Assembly: GCA_949751835.1 (NCBI GenBank)
Contig: CATKHK010000119.1
Coordinates: 48,153 to 112,152 of the forward strand
DNA from: Blepharisma japonicum
Taxonomy: Eukaryota; Ciliophora; Heterotrichea; Heterotrichida; Blepharismidae
Direction of reading: 5' to 3'
DNA: 64,000 nt
Part shown: piece by piece, positions 55,142-64,000 of the stretch
Layout of the letters: each line of letters opens with the position of its first letter
How positions within the stretch are numbered: position 1 is the first letter of the stretch
Made by a program: the position numbers and the translations under genes
Notes under the pieces: generated by a model
Seen by the model: the letters and a program-made list of their open reading frames with translations, nothing else
What the model was told of the DNA's origin: nothing
Databases searched by the model: none

Positions 55142-57131
55142 GTGAAATATTACCACATCTATTTCTTTATTAAAGTCCGCATAATGCTTTGACTTTTATA
55201 ATACGTATTATTTTATCATAAGTCTTCTGTTTAAATAGAGCTAAACATCTCAAAAATATTAAATATTTTCAATTTAAACATGATCACTATAGTTACTTAT
55301 CATCTAGTTACTTTACTTATTTTAAATTTTTTTTAATTCACTCAGGCACGACATTGCTATTTATACTTGGATTTAAGACATAACACTATCTATATGATAG
55401 AAGAAATTTTAAGACAAATTATGAAAGTAATTACCTTATTAGGCTTGATTGAATACCAAGTCAACGTATATTGGAAGTTGACTTTCAGTAAGATCAGTCG
55501 TAATAGTGCATTGCTTTGCACCTGCTAAGCAGGCATTCAATGTCCATCCAGCTGTTGAAATAGATGTAGAAGGGGTTGAGTCTGTTTGAGCACTTATAGA
55601 ATCTTTCGTCAAGTCAGTTGTAAGAGCACTTGCAAAGTCAAGCTCTATGATGTTTGGACTGATAAAACTAATTTGGAATCCAACACTATCAACTCTGCAG
55701 GTATTTCCATCTTGCTTGATAGCTGAAGCGCAGATAAAACACTGAGGACTTGGGCTGCAATCGGAGCAGGAATCAGTGCAAGCTAAATAAAATTTACAAA
55801 TACAAGATGTTGTGCCTGATCCATTTTCGTAAAGAAAGTAGTTTGGTTTACATAAAGTGCAAGTAGTGCTTGATAAGGATGAGCAACCAAGACAATCGGT
55901 AAGGGTATCAGAACAACCTAAAGTAAAAAATACACTTATGATTCTTAAATGAGAATCCTTCCTTGCATAAATTGCAGAAATTTACCCAATCACGATCTGG
56001 CTCAGAACAACTATCACAAACAGTTGTCGAAGTACACTCACATAATGCCACATTACCAACACAACTGCCATTCATATCGCACACATCATCAGCACAATCA
56101 TTATTACAAATCTTTGTGCTCAATTTGCTAGAAATATTATTTTTGTCTGTTGCGAATAACTCTTTGTATTCTGTGCCTGCAAAAGACACTGATTTGGCAA
56201 TCAAGATATTATAATATTCTGCATAAACTGACTTCCCGAAAAGCATATAGCCATAAGGAAGCTGGAAAGGTGAAGTCGATCCTGCAACAGAAGTGTATGC
56301 AGCTTTTCCTACTCCTGCAATAAGAACATTTAACGTAACAGCTGAAGTACTAGTATCCTTTACCCAATTAAATGCAACGAGGGTAAACTTATCTGTATAG
56401 CAATTACTCAAAGGGACTGTAAAATGAAAGTTGTTGGCTTAGTCAGCAGGTGTGCTAGCATCTTTATAAAACTTTCCATCGATAACCCCATTTGCTGTTG
56501 AGGAAAAAACATAATGGGGTTCAGAGCTCTTTCCAAACTGGAAAATGTTTTCACTTAGAGTAGATGAAAATTTCATCCAAAATATCACTGAATACTCTGT
56601 TAAACTAGATATTAGGGTGTTAAAATCGGCGTCAAGGGCCCAAGTTTCACCTTTCTTTACAAATGTTTGGCACCTAGCAGCACTTGAAAGATCTTGAGAT
56701 GATGGATTTGGGTTTAAATCGAGTGGCGTACTAGTTGAGTATTTGTTGCTGATAAGAAGAGCTTTAGAAAGCGTCCAAAAATCAATGACGTCGCTTTCAG
56801 CAGCTGGCAACAAGAAGGCAAGGATTGCAATTAGTGGTCTAATCAAACCCATATTTATAAAGTTTTTATCGGTTCAAATATTAGCTTTGAAAAAATGGTG
56901 AAATTAATTTAGTTAAAAACCTAGACTAACTATCACCAAAATGCTCTGCTACTATAAAATTTTAAAAATATTATAAGTTTCAAAAAGCTTAAACTTTTCT
57001 CGATTTTAGTAAAAAATTCTTGAGTCTTCAACAATTAACTCCTTTTGAGGTTTCCAGCTTAATTTCCTAAATAATCTAAAAGTTTAGAAATGCAAGCAAG
57101 CTTTCCCTAGTAATTGCTTCAATCTTTATTA
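55142..57131. repeat. duplicated ~2-kb unit, copy A
   Basis: From GTGAAATATTACCACATCTA (55141) through the Cys-rich gene to about ATGCAAGCAAGCTTTCCC (near 57090-57110) this DNA closely matches 58755-60761. Matches include the 300-nt non-coding 3' flank, the gene with both introns at the same places, and the 5' flank with AAAAAGCTTAAACTTTTCTC. A segmental duplication in direct orientation, period about 3.6 kb. Confidence 0.85.
55439..56852 (-). pseudogene. secreted Cys-rich/LamG-like surface protein, copy A, with premature stop
   Basis: Same exon structure as the intact copy B: introns 55933-55918 (16 nt) and 55797-55783 (15 nt), start ATG at 56852, stop TAA at 55439. The signal peptide MGLIRPLIAILAFLLPAAES and the lectin-like domain are present. 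At 56441-56439, however, the codon after STPAD is TAA where copy B has CCA and the remnant at 58440 has TCA (DPANNFHF, DSANNFQF). This ends the protein after about 137 of 460 residues, before the Cys-rich part. All downstream codons remain open and family-like, so inactivation is recent, or the base call is wrong. An intron cannot explain it. Confidence 0.7.
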
Positions 57132-58004
57132 TTATATTTTAATCGCTCATATCAGTAGCTTACAAGAAATGGTAACATTTTTCGCTTATAAATTTATAAA
57201 GCTTAGAAAAATCTTCAGGCTTATTGTAAACATAATGAATTTAAGCACATATAAATCTACTAATTATAGACAGAAGGACTTGTGCTTATAAATTAAAAAT
57301 AGCCTCACCGTCATATCTTTGAATCGGGGAAATGGCTAATAATTTAATAACTAAGCACATTATGCTTCCAATGCTTATAAAATTAAATTGAATTACCAAG
57401 ACTAAATCTACGGTTATTAAGTCGATAAAGAAGAATAAAATACTTTTTAAATAGTTTGATAACTCCAATTGCATAATTAGAAAATTTTTTGATTGCTAAT
57501 TTTTCATATTCATCAAAAGGTGACGAGTCTGCAATTTACTTAACTCCTAAACTGACTCTGCAAGAGATGTAGGGACGATAAAGAAGAAAGTATACCATTA
57601 AGGAATGTATATCTAAAATAAATTAATCTTTTATTTTACAATGAAACTTAAATTTCCTAGCTAAAAGATGATTTTAAGATAGAGTTCGAAATTTAAGTAG
57701 AAGAATTTCCCTGTATTCTAATTCTAAATAATAATTCAAGTACAATTACTTCTTGATTGGATTTAGATTTAATAGGAGAAAATTTAATTTACTTTAAGCT
57801 CAATCTTAAATTCAAATAGTCTTTGTCAAAAGAAATTAAATATGAAGCCATAAATTACAGTAAAAGCTGAATAAGAAATTATGCAGAAATGCATAGAAAA
57901 TTTTATTTTCAAGCAAAGCATAATGTACAGTGGCTATGAATCTGTTCGTTTAAATGCTAACTATTTATTTAGCAAAATATTAAAAATATAAATATTAACT
58001 CTAA
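57132..58004. other. spacer between duplicated units
   Basis: About 870 nt. A 62-codon minus-strand frame at 57286-57474 is hydrophobic with an ATG, but has no family feature and composition typical of AT-rich shadows. No other content recognised. Confidence 0.4.
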
Positions 58005-58202
58005 TTACTTTTTCTTACCATTTATCTTTTGTAAAGACTTATAAGCTTCCCAATATTCAAAGATAAAAGGGGAAAAATGAATTACAAGCTAAGCAAATAG
58101 AACTAGCAGCTGCATCATAGTTTCCCAAATTTTAGGAAAATAAAATCACTTAGTTAAAATACCATTAACTCGTGATTTGAAAAGGATTATTAGCTTTGCG
58201 TC
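58005..58202 (-). pseudogene. C-terminal fragment of an unidentified membrane protein
   Basis: The minus strand reads KLIILFKSRVNGILTKWFYF, PKIWETMMQLL, then, after a candidate 15-nt intron 58103-58089 (GTTCTATTTGCTTAG), LVIHFSPFIFEYWEAYKSLQ and KINGKKK with TAA. One TGA is read as Trp. The protein-like composition and the intron at a stop codon argue for real coding history, but upstream the frame hits TAG with no start. So this is the 3' end of a gene whose 5' part was lost, possibly when the array rearranged. Confidence 0.35.
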
Positions 58203-58439
58203 CTATAAATGTACTTTTTAATTTATATCATATTGATTTTAAAGAAAATCAACTAGGTTAAGAACTAATATTATACCCTTATTAAAATAATTGATATTTT
58301 AGAAAGTTAGTTATATTAGGAAGACTTGGCTTAAACTTGAGTAAGTTCGGCTTCAAGCATAATTCAGAGATCGCTTTCATGAAGATTATCAGCCACAATT
58401 ATGCATTGATTTAACCAGCTATGCAGTCAGTGTTGCCCT

Positions 58440-58753
58440 GAAATAAGAACATTTAACGTGACAACTAAAGTAGAGTCCTTTACCCAATTAAATACAAGGA
58501 AGAAATACTTATCTGTATATCAATTACTCAAAGAAACTGTAAATTGAAAGTTGTTGGCTGAGTCAGTAGTAGCATCTTTATAGAAAACTCCATTGATAAT
58601 CCCATTTGATGTTGATGATAAAACATAATGAGGTCCAGAATCCCTTCCAAACTGGAAAATTTTTGCACTCAAAGTTGAAAAAAAATTCACCCAATAGCCT
58701 ACTGAAAACTCTGTTAAGCTGCCTACTTTGCTTGAATAGTCGGCTTCAAAGCT
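58440..58753 (-). pseudogene. third, truncated copy of the surface-protein LamG-like part
   Basis: The minus strand matches residues of copy A and B from about the LSEYSVIFW position (here LTEFSVGYW) to NVLI, with FQFGRDSGPHYVLSST, GIINGVFYKDATTDSANNFQ and SLSNWYTDKYFLV. There is no start codon and no Cys-rich part. At 58753/58754 it joins abruptly to the 3' flank of copy B, sharing the microhomology TGAAATATTACC with that flank. A recombination scar. Confidence 0.75.
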
Positions 58754-58754
58754 G

Positions 58755-60761
58755 AAATATTACCACATCTATTTCTTTATTAAAGTCCGCATAATGCTTT
58801 GACTTTTATAATACGTATTATTTTATCATAAGTCTTCTGCTTAAATAGAGCTAAACATCTCAAAAATATTAAATATTTTCAATTTAAACATTATCACTAT
58901 AGTCACTTATCATCTAGTTACTTTACTTATTTTAAATTTTTTAAATTCATTCAGGCACGACATTGCTATTTATACTTGGATTTAAGACATAATACTATCT
59001 ATATGATAGAAGAAATTTTAAGACAAATTATGAAAGTAATTACCTTATTAGGCTTGATTGAATACCAAGTCAACGTATATTGGAAGTTGACTTTCAGTAA
59101 GATCAGTCGTAATAGTGCATTGCTTTGCACCTGCTAAGCAGGCATTCAATGTCCATCCAGCTGTTGAAATAGATGTAGAAGGGGTTGAGTCTGTTTTAGC
59201 ACTTATAGAATCTTTCGTCAAGTCAATTGTAAGAGCACTTGCAAAGTCAAGCTCTATGATGTTTGGACTGCGAAAACCAATTTGGAATCCAATGCTATCA
59301 GCTCTGCAGGTATTTCCATCTTGCTTGATAACTGTAGCGCACATAAAACACTGAGGACTTGGATTGCAACTGGTGCAGGAGTCAGTGCAAGCTAAATAAA
59401 ATTTACAAATACAAGATGTTGTGCCTGATCCATTGTCGTAAAGAAAGTAGTTTGGTGCACAGAAAGTGCAAACAGTTCCTGATAAAGGTGAGCAATCAAG
59501 ACAATTGGTAAGGGTATCAGAACAGCCTAAAGTAAAAAATACAGCGATGATTCTTCATTGAGAATCCAGTCAAGCATTCTCAGCAGTAATTACTAGGATC
59601 ACGAGATGGCTGAATACAACTATCGCAACCAGGTGCTGACGTCTGGCTACACTGGCATAATGTCATAGAACTAATACAATAGTTATAGATATCGCACGCA
59701 TCATCAATGCAATCACTACTGCAGGTCTTGCTGCTCATTTTGCTAGAAGAATCAGTTTTATCTGTCACATATAACTCTCTGTATTCTGCAGCTGTAAAAG
59801 AAGCCGATTTGGCAATATAGAGATTATAAAATTCTGCATAAACTGACTTCCCGAAAAGCATATAGCCATAAGGAAGCTTGAAAGGTGACGTCGATCCTAA
59901 AACAGAAGTGTAGGCATTTTTCCCTACTCCTGTAATAAGAACATTTAATGTGACATCTGAATTAGTATCCTTTACCCAATTAAATGCAATGAAGAAAAAC
60001 TTATCTGTATAGCAATTACTCAAAGGGACTGTAAAATGAAAGTTGTTGGCTGGGTCAGTAGTAGTAGCATCTGTATAAAACTTTCCATCGATAACCCCAT
60101 TTACTGTTGAGGAAAAAACATAATGAGCTCCAGAGATCTGCCCAAACTGGAAAGTGTTGTCACTTAGAGTAGATGAAAATTTCATTATGTATACTATTGA
60201 ATACTCTGATAAATCAGATATTTCCGTGTTAAAATCGGCTTCAAGGGCCCAAGTTTCACCTTGCTTTGCAATTGTAAAGCACTTAGCAGCACTTGAAAGA
60301 TCTTGAGATGATGGATTTGGCTTTAAATCAATAAGCGAAGTAGTTTGGTATTTGTTGTTGATAAGAAAATTTAGAGAAAATACTCAATAACTAATTGATT
60401 CGCTTTCAGCAGCTGGTAAAAAGAAGGCAAGGATTGCAATTAGTGGTCTAATCAAACCCATATTTATAAAGGATTTTTATCGACTCAAATATTAGCTTGT
60501 CGAAAACAATGGTGAAGCTAATTTAGTTAAAAATTCAAAAACCTTAATAAACTAGCTATCGCCAAAAGGCTCTGCTAGCAATAAATTTATAAAATTTTAA
60601 AATTATAAGCTTCAAAAAGCTTAAACTTTTCTCGACTTTAGTAAAAAATTCTTGAGTCTTCAATCAACTCCTTTTGAGGTTTCCAGCTTAATCTCCTAAA
60701 TGATCTAAAAGTTTAGAAATGCAAGCAAGCTTTCTCAAGTAATTAGTTCAATCTTTATTTA
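58755..60761. repeat. duplicated ~2-kb unit, copy B
   Basis: Direct repeat of 55142-57131: same 3' non-coding flank (starting CTGAAATATTACCACATCTA), the intact gene, and 5' flank up to about TTCAATCTTTATTTACTATG. Differences are scattered point changes and short indels. In the 3' flank only a handful are seen in about 290 nt, in the gene more, so the copies are recent or partly homogenised. Confidence 0.85.
59048..60461 (-). CDS. secreted Cys-rich/LamG-like surface protein, intact copy B
   Basis: A 460-residue protein with TGA = Trp and two introns: 59542-59527 (GTATTTTTTACTTTAG, 16 nt) and 59406-59392 (GTAAATTTTATTTAG, 15 nt). Residues 1-20 form a signal peptide. Residues about 60-230 have a jelly-roll/LamG-like pattern (YVFSSTVNGVIDGKFYTDAT, FFFIAFNWVKDTNSDVTLN, YGYMLFGKSVYAEFYN). 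Then Cys-rich units with CxxC pairs follow (CSSDCIDDACDIYNYC, GCDSCIQPSRD, CLDCSP, CISCTDSCTSC). The C-terminal 95 residues are a beta-rich domain ending FNQA. No TM helix, so it may be secreted or attached otherwise. Such proteins are common in ciliate surface families; ligand unknown. Confidence 0.75.
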
Positions 60762-60884
60762 CTATGACAGATGCAAGATTAGGGGTCTTATGATATTCTA
60801 TGTCATATTTAATATAATTTAATAATCCATTTTAAGACTTATAAAATCTGTAAATTATTTTCTCTTTAAAAGTTTAAAAGTTAG

Positions 60885-61100
60885 AAAATTTCAAGTTTAC
60901 GATCAAGAATAAGCATTAGGACTAAAAACTTAATAGATAAGCCTATTTCGTGAAGAAGTGCTAAGGAATATGCTCATATTAAGGATTTTTGATCTAAAGC
61001 TAAGAGAAGTATATGTAAGTTTTCGATCTCATTAAAGCCAAGTGAAGTAGATGTTGCTATCCATAGACGAGAACACTCAAGAAGCATAATAAATATTTAA
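60885..61100 (+). pseudogene. Ser/Arg-rich coding trace, unknown
   Basis: A 71-codon plus-strand stretch with two TGA (Trp) reads SSLRSRISIRTKNLIDKPIS, then RSAKEYAHIKDFWSKAKRS and KPSEVDVAIHRREHSRS, and ends at TAA. There is no ATG and a TAG borders the 5' side. A second protein-like trace in another frame (ASLEIIASSWKEKAGCVKVN and following) continues to about 61300 with stops. Possibly an old transposon or host gene remnant; no family recognised. Confidence 0.3.
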
Positions 61101-61385
61101 ACGCAATTTTTTTACAGCAAGTCTTGAGATTATTGCCTCCTCATGGAAAGAAAAGGCTGGATGCGTAAAAGTTAACCCCAGAATTCATTATTTTTTAGTA
61201 AAATCAAATTTTCTTTGGAAAGAGAATCCTAAACAATAACAATACTTAACGTTTATTGCTAATTGCTCCTATTCTATTAGTCACATTTCATTTGTTGCCT
61301 AGGGCAACAAATGGTCTATACCTCCGTGTTACTATGATCCGCATCTCCTAGAAGGCTCAGGGTGAGTTTTTTCAATGTTGTTGGT
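61101..61385. other. intergenic, only coding traces
   Basis: About 285 nt with a shifted protein-like trace (see the preceding entry) and an imperfect palindrome CATTTGTTGCCTAGGGCAAC at about 61287, followed by AAATG, that could form a short hairpin. No gene. Confidence 0.35.
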
Positions 61386-62917
61386 CTAATTAAATATTTT
61401 AATAACTAATTGTGGGCATTTGAGAGATACAGAGTAATTAGTTATTCCTATATAGTAATTGATAAACCTTAAAGTGCTATTATTTTTACAATCATATATT
61501 CCAAGAAGCCCTTTATATTCACCAAAAATGAATATGTAATTCCCGCAAGGAGAAAAAACAAAAGAAGATTCTGAAGGATAAACATCATTTAAATTTGTCA
61601 ATAGTTCTGGAACTTCTGTGTTTCATAATGATGAATGCCGGCCACATTTAATTAGAATATTTTCAAATACTGGGGAAAATTGAATACAAAATTCTTCTTT
61701 TTCTTTAAAAGCAAGAGATTTCAGTGTATTTCTTTTAGTATTCCAAATCCAAAACATGCTATCAGGTTTTCTATGATGATATATTGCTATAAATTTTCCA
61801 TTGCAAGAAAAGATTTGTTCCAAGGAAGAATTTGTCACATTAAAATCAAAATAATGATGTCAAATCTCATTATTATTTCTTATATCTCATAAAACGCTTT
61901 CTGTATGAGACTTCCCAATAAGCAAAATATCTTCTGATGGAGATCATTTTATAAACATAGGCTTTGTTTCAAAGTTAATTATTAGGGAGCTGATTTGTGT
62001 TTTTAAATTTTTAATTCAAAGGGCTTATCAGATGAAAAATATGCTAAATATATGTCAGATTTCGAAATTGAAAATTCCTTAATACTTGTTATCTGACAAA
62101 ATAGCATTTTTTGCAATATCATGGATAACAAATAAAAATTCATTATGTAAAAAAATGATATAATTCTCAGATGGCGAAAATTGGATAGGCCTGCCAATAA
62201 TCTCTTGAGGATTTTGACTTTTATCTATTTGATTTTCTTTTAAAGCTCATAAGCAAAAAGATTTACTATAATAGGTATTATATGATACACAGTATTTTCC
62301 TGAAGGTGAAAGCCAAGCTTCCCTGCACTGTTTTATCTCACCTAATAAATTTCATCCATGGCTACAGTCGCTCATATCACATCCTTTGAAGCTGGTAAGC
62401 TCTAAATTTGAAAATGAAATATCGGCATGAGATAAATCGCTCCCTTCAAGATTGGTATTGTAAAAATAAGATGCTGATAAATCTGCATAAGGAACTTTGA
62501 TTCCGTGCATATCTCTATTAAAAAACTGGAATCCTGAAGAATTTAAGATAGAAATTGCATTTGATGAAGCCACTTCTATATCTTCGACATCTCGAGATAG
62601 TAAAACAAGCTGAAAAAGAGCTTCTTGAAATTCAGAGTTTGCTATTCTTTAAAAGATTTACAAGGTTCAGGATATTGAACCAATCTGATTTTGTTAAAAT
62701 AGCTCTGAATATAAATCTCATGATTTAAAATCCATTCCATCACATCTCCACAAATTCTTTTTGCGATTATCTTATCTAAATTAAATAATTTAGATTTCTT
62801 TATCAATTTAAATACTCCAATTCATTTTTCATCAGCAGTTCTTATAAGAGAGTTTCTTTTTTCCAGACTTTTCAAATTTTCAAGCTTACCAAGCAATTTT
62901 TTGGTGTGATACTCCAT
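61386..62917 (-). pseudogene. WD40/pentapeptide-repeat protein with two broken frames
   Basis: The ATG at 62917 opens a helical N-terminus. A 20-nt intron candidate, 62661-62642 (GTAAATCTTTTAAAGAATAG), joins it to a pentapeptide-repeat strip (YADLSASYFYNTNLEGSDLS followed by HADISFSNLELTSFKGC). WD-like beta-propeller blades come after it (REAWLSPSGKYCVSYNTYYS, GRPIQFSPSENYIIFLHNEF, FIKWSPSEDILLIGKSHTES with VLWDIRNNNEIW, FCIQFSPVFENILIK and SFVFSPCGNYIFIF). Between about 62095 and 62016 the correct protein pattern (TSIKEFSISKSDIYLAYFSS) lies in a different frame from both sides, with TAA in the outer frame. So two frameshifts, near 62085 and near 62010, break the gene. No short intron fits either. 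Either a pseudogene or two assembly indels in AT-rich runs. This mix of domains is unusual. Confidence 0.55.
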
Positions 62918-62994
62918 TTTTTATTTTTTCAAAATTTGAACTATATTCAACTGAAAATATTTTAAATTGGCATGATAATTAGGGGACTTTTGAA

Positions 62995-64000
62995 ATGGTG
63001 AAATCAAGGCCTTTTAAAAAGAAAACCAAAGAGTCTCTTGAAGATTATGATAATATGAGCAAATTTATTGACCCAACTATAGATTACACTAAAGAAGAAC
63101 TTTGCGATATTTCCACCCCCAAAAAATATGATCCCAGTCCAGCAGAAAATTTTCATCTTCCTCCTCGACACATTTATTCATCATTTATTGATTTTACTGC
63201 TAAAAAATTTTCTGAGCACATAGAAGACCCTTTAAATCCTAATGAAATTGAAGAAGGTTGTAAATTAGCAAGAGAAATAGTTAATGAATTTGCATCAAGT
63301 GCCCCTGAGTATACATTATCTCAAAATGATTTAACAAAAGAAATAAAACAAGGCTTAAGCATAAGTAAAGCCCTTAGCTGTATCAATAATAGCAAGTTTC
63401 GTGATGATTTTATAGATTTTTTAGGAGAATATCAAATGAAATATATAAATGACAGAGGTTTGAAAAATGGGATTAAAGAGCCTATTAAGCGCAGCCACAA
63501 AGTAAAAATAATTAAATATTATGAAGATCACAAAACCACCAAGGAAATATGTAAAGAGCTTCTTGGGAAATACTCTAAAAAAATTATAGATGAATTTATA
63601 GAATTTTATTTGAAAAATGGCAATGAAGCCATCAATATGGAGTTTGTGCCAAAACCTGCATATAAGCTTAATGATGAGCAAGTTAATTTTTTAATAGAAC
63701 TAGCTGAAGACCCAAAAAATATTGGCCTAACTTTGGAAGAGCGCAAGCATTTATTATGTGAGCATTTTGGGATCAAAGTAAAAAGTGATGATATAGGCGA
63801 AGTTTTAAAAGAGAATGGCTTTTCAATGAAAAGGATCAGGGCAGTAGTTCCAGAAGCTGATAATATTCCCCATAAAAATGCTCGCTGTCGTGTAGCCCAG
63901 CAGCTGGTATATTTTTTTAAAGCAGGAAAAGAATTAATAAGTGTAGATGAAACTCAAGTCACAAGAGGCGACAATTTAATCTTTGGCTGAGCTAAAAAGG
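62995..64000 (+). CDS. IS630/Tc1-type transposase, 5' part (runs off the right edge)
   Basis: The first 335 codons are in the window; TGA at 63988-63990 is read as Trp (LIFGWAK) and the frame is open at the edge. Residues about 155-300 contain helix-turn-helix units (HKVKIIKYYEDHKTTKEICK, LNDEQVNFLIELAEDPKNIG, LTLEERKHLLCEHFGIKVKS). These are followed by GFSMKRIRAVVPEADNIPHK and the catalytic strand LISVDETQVTRGDNL, whose Asp in DET is the first acidic residue of the DDE site of Tc1/mariner and IS630. The later D and D/E lie beyond the edge. An N-terminal extension of about 140 residues lacks known motifs. It starts 77 nt from the divergent WD/pentapeptide gene. Intact so far, so active or domesticated, not junk. 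Confidence 0.8.

Noticed and set aside
57286-57474. 62-codon hydrophobic ATG frame on the minus strand
   Set aside because: Composition is typical of AT-rich noise, no family feature, no neighbour support; noted in the spacer entry only.
1-64000. CRISPR arrays, rRNA genes, telomeric repeats
   Set aside because: None seen: no regularly spaced short repeats, no rRNA core strings, no tandem telomere-like units at either edge.

Overview
The window looks like nuclear DNA, probably macronuclear, from a heterotrich ciliate of the Blepharisma type. Three things seen in the sequence support this. (1) Almost every long gene carries in-frame TGA codons at positions where conserved families have tryptophan, while every gene end I can place is TAA or TAG. 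(2) Many genes contain 15- or 16-nt introns of the form GTA...TAG. Removing them restores family signatures, for example the Rab7 P-loop and the start of Ku80. (3) The DNA is AT-rich, gene-dense, mostly intron-poor and has short intergenic gaps. All CDS below are read with TGA = Trp, so several are far longer than standard-code frames would suggest, and some (porin, COPI-associated protein, MFS and MATE carriers) are broken or invisible under the standard code.

Layout. 0-10 kb holds the start of a FAAH-like amidase (cut by the window edge), a small Cys-containing protein, Ku80, a RAP-domain protein, WASH subunit CCDC53, a coiled-coil protein, ribosomal protein eS25, Rab7 and an ABHD17-like hydrolase. 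10.5-17.5 kb is one 7-kb intronless gene for a giant EF-hand/HELP/WD40 protein of the EML family. 17.5-24.7 kb carries a divergent histone H2A, a VDAC/Tom40-like porin, MERIT40, an Sfi1-like repeat protein, a FYVE protein, a LITAF-like protein and a COPI-associated membrane protein. 24.7-29.3 kb is a kelch plus EGF-repeat receptor-like gene. 29.5-37 kb carries a Nudix hydrolase, an enhancer-of-polycomb-like protein, a degenerate histidine-kinase-like protein, a Myb/SANT protein, tRNA-guanine transglycosylase and two tandem FAM210-like membrane proteins. 37-45.7 kb carries a class I HDAC, an EAPP-like protein, a CCT-motif protein, an MFS and a MATE carrier, a C2H2 zinc finger and SF3B6. 45.7-53 kb carries a kinesin, a second FYVE-like coiled-coil protein, a 17-beta-HSD12-like reductase and an FHA protein.

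From about 53 kb to 63 kb the character changes. Housekeeping genes stop, and the DNA holds an array of one secreted Cys-rich protein family: two copies of a roughly 2-kb duplicated unit, one of them with a premature stop, plus two truncated remnants. Scattered decayed reading frames and a WD/pentapeptide-repeat gene with broken frames lie among and beyond them. The window ends inside an IS630/Tc1-type transposase gene. This block looks like a recently rearranged, accessory part of the chromosome.

The genes form no operon. They are independent eukaryotic units, often divergent with 50-200 bp between start codons. Functionally they cover DNA repair and chromatin (Ku80, MERIT40, H2A, HDAC, Epl1-like), cilia and basal bodies (EML-like, Sfi1-like, kinesin), endomembranes (WASH, Rab7, two FYVE proteins, LITAF, COPI) and the cell surface (EGF receptor, Cys-rich family). 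No rRNA, tRNA, CRISPR or telomeric repeat was seen. All identifications come from reading motifs by eye; no searches were run.
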